A stretch of DNA of 6,120 nt from Candidatus Bathyarchaeota archaeon (lineage in GTDB: Archaea > Thermoproteota > Bathyarchaeia > TCS64), in NCBI GenBank assembly GCA_030613835.1, contig JAUWLH010000094.1, positions 1-6,120 on the forward strand, read 5' to 3'. A program made the position numbers and the translations under genes. The notes below the pieces were generated by a model. The model had not been told where the DNA came from. It worked only from the letters and a program-made list of their open reading frames with translations, and did not search any database. This document shows positions 1-4,820 of the stretch, one piece after another. Position 1 is the stretch's first letter. Each line of letters opens with the position of its first letter.

Positions 1-38
1 GTTCATCCAACCTAATGGGGGCGATGTAATATAATGGT

Positions 39-48
39 ATTAAAAAAG
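39..48 (-). terminator. Probable U-tract terminator of the MFS transporter gene
   Basis: Read on the minus strand, the transporter stop codon (TAA, 91-89) is followed by a small dyad, GACGA/TCGTC (61-65 and 70-74, 4-base loop). A pyrimidine-rich stretch then leads to six consecutive T residues (complement of 42-47). Archaeal transcripts commonly end at T-rich tracts with or without a hairpin. The hairpin is short and well separated from the T run, so the T run is the main evidence. Confidence 0.45.
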
Positions 49-88
49 AGGAGGACGAGAGACGATCCGTCGTCGGGATAATAATAGA

Positions 89-1279
89 TTATTGTGGTAG
101 GGTCCTCGGCTCCTGGATGAAGAACGCGGGTAGCAGAGAGACTGCTGAGACAACGGCGATGTAGCTGAACCCTATGTTAAACCCATAGGTCTCAACCACG
201 TATCCGAAGATGGCGCTGCTGACGCTGGCGATGGTGAAGCCTATCGTGAAGTAGAGGCCGAATATCTGGTCCAGCTGGCTCTTTTCCACGCTGTCAGTCA
301 TGACGCTCTGGACTATCACTGTTTGCACCATGAAGCCTATGAAAAATAGAAGCACAGTCAACCCCATGAAGCTCGTAACAAAGTTCAGCATGAAGTAGCC
401 AACTGTGCTAGCAACCATGATCCCGATGATCAGTGGCTTCCTATTCATCCTGTCACTGAGCCAGCCCCAGAAAAAGGGGCCGAGTACGCCTCCGCCCAGC
501 AGGATCGAGTAGAGTAGGCTGCTCCTCTCAGATGTAAACCCGAGGATATCGATGAAATATAGTGGCAGGAAGGTTCTGACACCCATCCTGAACGCCATGA
601 CGCTCCTTAGGACACTGATGGATAGCACGTTTCTGTTCTTGAGCTGCTCGCGGAGCTTGCCCCAGTTGAGGGCGTCCCTGGTCTTGCCCTCCACATCGCT
701 GGACCCCTTGACGAAGAACAGGATGATAAGCGAGAGAGTCAGGGCTGGGATAGATAGTATACCTAGGGTTGATCTCCAACCCATCTTAGTGAGCAGGTAC
801 GCCGTGATCAAAGGGGTGAAAGCGAACGCGATTGACGGCACAGCCTGGTTTAATCCAAGCATTCTGCCACGGTTCTTGGGGTCTGTACCGTGGCTGACAA
901 TTGATGCGCCGATTGGGTGCTGGACACTGCTACCTATTCCTGCGATAACGCTGAAGCCTAGGAACTGTGCGAAGCCGTTGCCCAAGGAGATGCCGATATT
1001 CATGAGGGCGTTAATCATGTTACCCACGGACACCAAGACCCGTGCGCTGAACCATCTTCTAAACAGGCCGACGAACATCTGCGGGAACCCGGATGCGAGA
1101 CCCGCAGCTGACCTGATGAGCCCTAACTCTGCGTATGAGATGTTGAACTCATCCATGAGGTCTGGGTAGAGCATGGGCATTGATCCGCCGATGACGTGGT
1201 TCAGCATGTGAAGTATGATTACGGACCAGACGAGTTGGCCTGATTGTTTTCCCTTATTTTCTTCGGTCACGGGATGCAC
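89..1279 (-). CDS. Major facilitator superfamily (MFS) transporter, 12 predicted membrane helices
   Basis: This is a 396-residue integral membrane protein, the usual length for a 12-helix MFS carrier. Hydrophobic segments fall at about residues 16-36, 50-70, 80-98, 103-126, 142-163, 170-190, 217-243, 254-273, 282-300, 304-326, 339-361 and 368-388. A hydrophilic central loop (about 191-216) separates the two halves. The segment QHPIGAS (120-126) in helix 4 resembles a motif seen in MFS drug and organic-anion carriers. GWLSDRMNRKP (272-282) is the MFS motif A-type loop after helix 8. Substrate and direction of transport cannot be read from sequence. The start taken is GTG at 1279-1277, immediately preceded by an in-frame TAG. 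A second GTG at 1270-1268 has AGGTG (complement of 1281-1277) six bases upstream as a Shine-Dalgarno sequence and would give 393 residues. The gene is divergent from the hydrolase genes, so it may move their substrate or product (inference). Confidence 0.93.
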   Translation of the reverse strand: MHPVTEENKGKQSGQLVWSVIILHMLNHVIGGSMPMLYPDLMDEFNISYAELGLIRSAAGLASGFPQMFVGLFRRWFSARVLVSVGNMINALMNIGISLGNGFAQFLGFSVIAGIGSSVQHPIGASIVSHGTDPKNRGRMLGLNQAVPSIAFAFTPLITAYLLTKMGWRSTLGILSIPALTLSLIILFFVKGSSDVEGKTRDALNWGKLREQLKNRNVLSISVLRSVMAFRMGVRTFLPLYFIDILGFTSERSSLLYSILLGGGVLGPFFWGWLSDRMNRKPLIIGIMVASTVGYFMLNFVTSFMGLTVLLFFIGFMVQTVIVQSVMTDSVEKSQLDQIFGLYFTIGFTIASVSSAIFGYVVETYGFNIGFSYIAVVSAVSLLPAFFIQEPRTLPQ

Positions 1280-1303
1280 CTAGTGAAAGACAAAACAAAC
1301 TTT

Positions 1304-1321
1304 GCTACAATTAAATGTAGC
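1304..1321 (-). promoter_or_regulatory. Palindromic operator over the likely TATA box of the MFS gene
   Basis: GCTACAATTAAATGTAGC is symmetric in 8 of 9 base pairs, with only one inner pair mismatched. On the minus strand its AT-rich centre reads ATTTAATT and lies about 33 bases before the GTG at 1279. That fits a TATA box giving a very short 5' leader. A repressor on this dyad would block TBP binding. TGTA/TACA half-sites recur at 1316-1319 and 1324-1327, so the operator may extend to about 1330. The promoter role is inferred; the symmetry is seen directly. Confidence 0.5.
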
Positions 1322-1374
1322 GATACATGTTTGGGTTTTTATCTAGGGGGTCATTAGAGTAATTCTGTATGGTA

Positions 1375-1383
1375 AGATATAAC
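1375..1383 (+). promoter_or_regulatory. TATA-like box for the leader ORF / MlrC-type gene
   Basis: AGATATAAC is centred near 1379, about 26-28 bases before the ATG at 1407. This is the spacing expected for an archaeal leaderless start there, or for a message start with a roughly 70-base leader ahead of the ATG at 1478. A second AT-rich stretch (AATAAATT, 1391-1398) could serve instead, with a start near 1420. Only transcript-end mapping would separate the two. Confidence 0.4.
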
Positions 1384-1406
1384 TAAAAGAAGAATAAATT
1401 GCTACC

Positions 1407-1481
1407 ATGTCAAACTCTCTTGAACAAATTCTTGGAAATATGCATTCCTTCCTAAGTAGTGAATGGGAGGAAAAGCGATGA
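1407..1481 (+). CDS. Possible 24-residue leader ORF overlapping the MlrC-type start
   Basis: ATG at 1407 opens a 24-codon frame beginning MSNSLEQILG and ending WEEKR, with a TGA stop at 1479-1481. The stop shares bases with the ATG at 1478 of the next gene (ATGA). The Shine-Dalgarno of that gene lies inside the small frame. This arrangement is typical of translational coupling. The ATG sits at the expected leaderless distance from the TATA-like box at 1375-1383. I recognise no family. The residues do not form an obvious attenuator (no run of one amino acid) and there is no membrane segment. It may be a genuine small protein, a leader controlling the downstream gene, or chance. Confidence 0.35.
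   Translation: MSNSLEQILGNMHSFLSSEWEEKR
1465..1470 (+). promoter_or_regulatory. Shine-Dalgarno sequence that fixes the MlrC-type start
   Basis: GGGAGG ends seven bases before the ATG at 1478 and matches the CCUCC of an archaeal 16S rRNA 3' end. The upstream in-frame ATG at 1463-1465 overlaps the first base of this site and cannot use it. The 1478 start is therefore preferred over 1463. Confidence 0.7.
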
Positions 1482-2986
1482 GCGGGTACAAACTCGGGGT
1501 AGCGGGGTTCAGCCATGAGACCATCACGTTTTGGCCAGGGCTGACGACCTTGAAGGACTTTGAGAGGAACGCGTACCACGGCGAAAGGGTTCTTGAGAAG
1601 GCAAGGGGCACTAATAGCTGCATCGGGGGGTTCATTGAGGTCTGCGAACGCGAGAACGTGGAGCTGCTACCTGTGTGCGTCGCCTCCGGTGGGGCCACAG
1701 AGACAGTGGCGGACGATGTCTACGACTTTTATGTGGGTGCGATGAGACTCGGGTTCGATGAGATAAAGGACGAGATCGACGGGGTCCTGATGTCACTTCA
1801 CGGGGCTATGGCGACAGAGAGCAGGCAGGACCCTGAGACTGATGCCGTTCGCGAGGTTCGGGAGATCATCGGGTATGATATGCCACTGATGGTGACGTTT
1901 GATCTCCACGCCAACAAGGACGAAGCTATCTTGAGGGAAGCGACGGCGGTGTTCGGGTTCCAGAGCAGCCCCCATGTTGACATGATGGACACGGGGATAC
2001 GTGCTGCAAATACGATGATTAGGACTCTCAGAGGAGAGGTAAACCCTGTCGTGGCATTAAAGAAACCAGGCATCGTGGTGCCATCAGTCTTCAGCGCGAC
2101 CACGGTATCCCCGGCCAAAGATATCATTGACAGGGTCCACTGGTGGGAGGGAAAGCCGGGGGTGGTAGACGTGTCTGCCCTCTTCGGTTTTGCATGGAGT
2201 GATGTCAGTCCACTCGGAATGAGCATGGTGGCGGTTACCGACGGTGACCCCCAGCTAGCACAGGAGATCGTTGATGATCTCTGTGAGCTGGCTTGGGGCA
2301 AGAGGAAAGAGTTGACCGGTAGGAGCAAGGCCGCCCTCCATGGCGTCGATGAAGGCGTCAGGCTCGCCATCGAGAAGGCGGGGAAGGCCAGTAAGCCCAT
2401 CGTAATACTGGACCACGCTGATAGGAGCAACGACACTACATACATCCTCAGGGAGCTGCTTAATCAGGGCGCACGGAAGACGGCGTTCCCCATGCTGTAC
2501 GACCCGGACTCTGCTTTGAAGATAATGGAGGCTGGAGTGGGTGAGACCGTTGAGCTTGAGGTGGGGGCGACCACGGGCTGGAGGGACGGGGGCAAGGTTA
2601 AGGTCAAGGGTAAGGTGCTCTGGGCAGGTGAGGGCAAATACACAGGCACGGGTCCCATGAGCATCAACCAGGAGGTAGACCTAGGGCCCACGGGTATCCT
2701 GCAGGTGGACGGAGTGTGGCTCCAAGTGATGAGCAGGCAATCAAGCCTTATAGACGACGACCCCATCAAGCAGTTCGGTTACAGGCCCGAGGATTTTGAT
2801 ATCATAGTCAGTAAGAGTAAGACCCACTTCAGGGCGGTCTACGAGGGGTTAAGCGAGGAGATCATCATAATCGACGCCCCCGGTCAGTGCCCCGCCGATC
2901 TGGGCGTTCTCAAGTACGTGAACGTCAAGGAGGGCGTTTACCCCATCACTCTCAAAGACTGCTCTGAGACGAGAATTAACTACTAA
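1478..2986 (+). CDS. MlrC-family (M81) zinc metallohydrolase
   Basis: This 502-residue protein (counted from ATG 1478) has the two-part MlrC layout: an N-terminal DUF1485-type metal domain and a C-terminal MlrC domain. Family members are named after the Sphingomonas enzyme that finishes degradation of linearised microcystin; most have unknown substrates. The metal-site motifs are present: HET with Glu14, SLHGAM with His108, FDLHAN with Asp142 and His144, and PHVD with His166. These correspond, from memory of the MlrC structure, to its Glu-His-Asp-His-His set. The C-terminal part carries HFR (450-452) and DAPGQC (466-471), both family-typical. The usual glycine-rich DNPGGG-type loop is replaced by a shorter DHADRSNDTT (312-321). 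There is no signal peptide, so it is probably cytoplasmic. Expression probably depends on the strong ribosome site at 1465-1470 and possibly on coupling to the leader ORF. Family assignment is firm; the substrate is unknown and microcystin is not implied. Confidence 0.9.
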   Translation: MSGYKLGVAGFSHETITFWPGLTTLKDFERNAYHGERVLEKARGTNSCIGGFIEVCERENVELLPVCVASGGATETVADDVYDFYVGAMRLGFDEIKDEIDGVLMSLHGAMATESRQDPETDAVREVREIIGYDMPLMVTFDLHANKDEAILREATAVFGFQSSPHVDMMDTGIRAANTMIRTLRGEVNPVVALKKPGIVVPSVFSATTVSPAKDIIDRVHWWEGKPGVVDVSALFGFAWSDVSPLGMSMVAVTDGDPQLAQEIVDDLCELAWGKRKELTGRSKAALHGVDEGVRLAIEKAGKASKPIVILDHADRSNDTTYILRELLNQGARKTAFPMLYDPDSALKIMEAGVGETVELEVGATTGWRDGGKVKVKGKVLWAGEGKYTGTGPMSINQEVDLGPTGILQVDGVWLQVMSRQSSLIDDDPIKQFGYRPEDFDIIVSKSKTHFRAVYEGLSEEIIIIDAPGQCPADLGVLKYVNVKEGVYPITLKDCSETRINY

Positions 2987-3014
2987 AACGGGGCATAGCC
3001 TGTTCTCCACGATT

Positions 3015-3022
3015 ATTTATAT
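3015..3022 (+). promoter_or_regulatory. TATA box of the IadA-like gene
   Basis: ATTTATAT is centred about 25 bases before the ATG at 3044, and no ribosome site is visible between them, so the message is probably leaderless. The box is bracketed by CGAT (3010-3013) and ATCG (3021-3024), a 4-bp dyad too short to weigh much. Having its own promoter argues against a simple operon with the gene ending at 2986. Confidence 0.65.
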
Positions 3023-3043
3023 CGAGTCAGCCCATAACTGACC

Positions 3044-3547
3044 ATGTTTACGTTAATCCGGGGAGCGGAAGTCTACGCACCCGAATACATGAGAGTCCAG
3101 GACATACTGTTCCTCGGGCACAAGATCATCAGGATGAGTGAAAGCCTTGAGGCACCTGCTGGGTTCAAGTGTGATATAGTCAACGCTTCAGGCAAGATAG
3201 CTTATCCCGGGTTTGTTGACAACCACGTCCACCTCATAGGGGCGGACGACGGCCAGGGGCCCATGGGTAGGACCCATGACATCAAATGGGCTGATATCGT
3301 CGAGTCAGGAACGACCACGATTGTCGGGTGCCTTGGCAGTAGTAGGTTCGTCAGGAGCCTGCACCAGCTGTACATCAAGACCCTTGAGCTGGACATGATG
3401 GGGCTCTCCACGTACATGTACACTGGCAGCTTTGTCATTCCACCACCGACCCTCACAGGGGATATCAGAAAGGATATTTACCTTATCCCAAAGGTCATTG
3501 GCTTGAAGACGGCCATCAGCGATACGACAACCAACCACCATACATGA
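3044..3547 (+). CDS. IadA-like metal-dependent amidohydrolase, N-terminal part (ends at an in-frame TGA)
   Basis: These 167 residues are the first part of a protein closely resembling isoaspartyl dipeptidase (IadA; about 390 residues in E. coli as recalled) of the dihydroorotase-like amidohydrolase superfamily. They contain the N-terminal beta domain (about 1-53), then PGFVDNHVHLIG (55-66), whose His61 and His63 are the HxH metal ligands. VIGLKTAISD (151-160) holds Lys155, the residue carboxylated to bridge the two metals in IadA. IadA residues Glu77, Tyr137 and Arg169, which contact the isoaspartyl substrate, align here with Gly70, Phe130 and Thr162 (numbering of the E. coli enzyme from memory). 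The frame stops at codon 168 (TGA, 3545-3547), in the middle of the barrel, and continues in the same frame afterwards. Alone, this piece lacks the remaining metal ligands and should not be active. ATG 3044 fits a leaderless start from the TATA box at 3015-3022. Confidence 0.85.
   Translation: MFTLIRGAEVYAPEYMRVQDILFLGHKIIRMSESLEAPAGFKCDIVNASGKIAYPGFVDNHVHLIGADDGQGPMGRTHDIKWADIVESGTTTIVGCLGSSRFVRSLHQLYIKTLELDMMGLSTYMYTGSFVIPPPTLTGDIRKDIYLIPKVIGLKTAISDTTTNHHT
3545..3547 (+). other. In-frame TGA splitting the IadA-like gene
   Basis: The codon order runs His-Thr-TGA-Arg-Asp-Leu-Ala-Glu with no shift of frame. Homology to IadA continues without a gap on both sides. Aligned to E. coli IadA the TGA sits where that protein has Val in PDVYHLA. 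A single base change from TGG (Trp), GGA, CGA, AGA or TTA would restore the frame. Around 28 Trp codons elsewhere in the window are all TGG, so a general recoding of TGA is unlikely. It may be a recent nonsense mutation, a sequencing or assembly error, or, less likely, a read-through or recoding site. Confidence 0.9.
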
Positions 3548-3553
3548 AGGGAC

Positions 3554-4240
3554 TTGGCCGAGATTACAGCGGAGGTCAGGTACGGAGCGGATATCGCGAA
3601 CAAGCACGCGGTCACCCATGTTCATGTGGGCAGACAGAAGACCAGGATGGACAGGATATTCGAGCTCATTGATAACACGGGGCTTGATCCAGCTGTAGTA
3701 ATACCGACGCACATCAACCGCAGGAACCCAGATGTGATGGAGCAAAGCGTTGAGTACACTAAAATGGGCGGAATAGTTGACCTCAGCAGCCTTATGAGGA
3801 AGGAGGAGGGAACCATGACCGGTCTGAAACCCGAGTACGCCGTGAAACGCATGCTGGACGAAGGAGCGGTCCTCGAGAACATGACCATGAGCAGCGATGG
3901 GAACGTGCCCCAGATCCTCAAGGGAGAGAACGGAAAGCGTGTTGGCAGGTACATCGCACCACTGGACCTCAACAGGCGCGAGGTGAGGGACATGGCCAAC
4001 AACGGCGTATGCAGCTTCACAGACGCTTTAAAGATAATGACCAGCAACGTCGGGAATGCCTTGGGAGTCCAGAAGGGCAGAATCGTTGAAGGTTATGACG
4101 CGGACATTGTAATCGCAGATGGCGTTGAGAATATGAGGGTCGAGAAGGTGTACGCGAAAGGCAAACTGCTAGTTGATGGAGGCGAGGCCCTCTGGAAGAC
4201 CCACTTCCAGAAGGACCCGTACTACGACCTGTACCATTAA
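3554..4240 (+). CDS. IadA-like metal-dependent amidohydrolase, C-terminal part
   Basis: This is the same-frame continuation of the gene starting at 3044; together they would encode 398 residues including the TGA position, matching the length of IadA. It supplies the remaining metal ligands: THVHVG (His194 in whole-protein numbering), PTHINR (His223, with Arg226 equal to the conserved substrate-binding Arg), and SSDGN (Asp285, the catalytic aspartate). The end has the amidohydrolase C-terminal strand pattern, KGRIVEGYDADIVIADG, then VYAKGKLLVDGG. The first possible start after the stop is TTG at 3554, with only a weak GAAGG nearby. Independent translation is doubtful, and the piece could not form the binuclear site without the N-terminal half. 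If read as one protein it should be a cytoplasmic hydrolase of a beta-linked amide or related cyclic or peptide bond. The altered substrate residues argue against ordinary isoaspartyl dipeptides. Confidence 0.85.
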   Translation: MAEITAEVRYGADIANKHAVTHVHVGRQKTRMDRIFELIDNTGLDPAVVIPTHINRRNPDVMEQSVEYTKMGGIVDLSSLMRKEEGTMTGLKPEYAVKRMLDEGAVLENMTMSSDGNVPQILKGENGKRVGRYIAPLDLNRREVRDMANNGVCSFTDALKIMTSNVGNALGVQKGRIVEGYDADIVIADGVENMRVEKVYAKGKLLVDGGEALWKTHFQKDPYYDLYH

Positions 4241-4251
4241 CTGCATTCCGA

Positions 4252-4260
4252 GGTTTTATC
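4252..4260 (+). promoter_or_regulatory. TATA-like box for the 154-residue protein gene
   Basis: GGTTTTATC lies 12 bases after the amidohydrolase stop codon and about 35 bases before ATG 4292. That would give a transcript start near 4283 and a leader of about nine bases without a ribosome site. Similar boxes before the neighbouring genes support the call. Confidence 0.45.
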
Positions 4261-4291
4261 AGCCCGAAATCCCCCGGTCTAATGACTATTC

Positions 4292-4756
4292 ATGTTAGAT
4301 TCATCCACTCTGAGGCACAGGATAACGCGCATCATCGCGGCGACCAGGTTCCCGTTTGTTGACCAGGAGTCATGGGGAAAGAATCACCAGACCATCGTGA
4401 ACGATGAGGTGGGGAGGTATGCGATCCAAACCCCCATTGGAGTCCTTTACCCGAGCATCATAATCACTAACGATGATGGGTCACTGAGGGAACTGGGTCT
4501 CGTCGAGTCGGCTGAGGATATCAACGATGATAGCATACCCAGGTGGAAGGCACTGTCAGATGTCGCACCATATGGGAGGGAGTTCAAGAAGCTGTTCCTA
4601 TACGTCCCTGAAGGTTACGAAGAGAAGACGTTGAAGTACTTCGAAGACGAGGGCATCAATTACGACGGGATCAGGGGCTACAGGGTCGAAAACCAGGTGC
4701 TGAAGATACTGCCTTTCAAGACCCTCAACGACGAGTACGACGACGTGATCACCTAG
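4292..4756 (+). CDS. Uncharacterised acidic 154-residue protein, faint nuclease-fold resemblance
   Basis: I do not recognise a named family with confidence. The protein is soluble, acidic near its C-terminus, and has no membrane segment or signal peptide. Its order of elements is a basic N-terminal helix (5-18), a beta-rich middle with GVLYPSIIITNDDG (50-63), then RELGLVESAEDI (66-77), and FLYVPEGYEEK (102-112) leading to a helix. This resembles archaeal proteins of PD-(D/E)XK-like nuclease fold, in which YPD is followed by an E-x-E strand. Here the expected aspartate is Ser55, so a catalytic role is doubtful. That comparison is from memory and is weak. The gene sits between two metabolic enzymes, has its own TATA-like box, and is followed by a T-rich terminator, so it seems to be transcribed separately. 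Start ATG 4292 fits the promoter spacing. Confidence 0.75.
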   Translation: MLDSSTLRHRITRIIAATRFPFVDQESWGKNHQTIVNDEVGRYAIQTPIGVLYPSIIITNDDGSLRELGLVESAEDINDDSIPRWKALSDVAPYGREFKKLFLYVPEGYEEKTLKYFEDEGINYDGIRGYRVENQVLKILPFKTLNDEYDDVIT

Positions 4757-4761
4757 GCTTG

Positions 4762-4770
4762 TCTTTTTTC
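4762..4770 (+). terminator. T-rich terminator after the 154-residue protein gene
   Basis: TCTTTTTTC, with six uninterrupted T residues, begins six bases after the TAG stop at 4754-4756. No strong hairpin precedes it, which is normal for archaeal termination. It separates this gene from the promoter at 4785-4792. Confidence 0.5.
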
Positions 4771-4777
4771 AATCCTC

Positions 4778-4799
4778 GCAGATGTTTTATACAATCTGC
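4778..4799 (+). promoter_or_regulatory. Dyad-enclosed TATA box (operator) of the amidinotransferase-like gene
   Basis: A perfect 6-bp inverted repeat, GCAGAT at 4778-4783 and ATCTGC at 4794-4799, encloses a 10-base core containing TTTTATAC (4785-4792). The TATA core lies about 32 bases before ATG 4821, so the leader would be only a few bases. A dimeric regulator bound here would cover the TATA box and repress. No similar pair of half-sites was found at the neighbouring plus-strand promoters. Confidence 0.5.
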
Positions 4800-4820
4800 A
4801 GGATGATAGAGTGAATTATT

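Noticed and set aside
552..1169. 205-residue open frame on the plus strand opposite the transporter gene
   Set aside because: It lies wholly antisense to a clear MFS gene, has no recognisable domain and reads as low-information Leu/Pro/Ser-rich shadow sequence.
1463..1477. Upstream ATG giving a five-residue longer MlrC-type protein
   Set aside because: The GGGAGG ribosome site overlaps this ATG and is correctly spaced for the ATG at 1478 instead.
1798..2445. 215-residue open frame on the minus strand opposite the MlrC-type gene
   Set aside because: Antisense shadow of a well-supported gene; Ser/Thr-rich translation without any motif.
3545..3547. Selenocysteine at the in-frame TGA
   Set aside because: The position is not a metal ligand or catalytic site in IadA, the homolog residue is not Cys as far as recalled, and no SECIS-like hairpin stands out in the short 3' gap.
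3544..3556. A frameshift as the cause of the split amidohydrolase
   Set aside because: Both halves are in the same reading frame; only a stop codon separates them.
4282..4362. 26-codon ATG frame overlapping the start of the 154-residue protein gene
   Set aside because: It sits near the predicted transcript start, but is out of frame with and runs into the real gene, has no conserved feature, and is likely chance.
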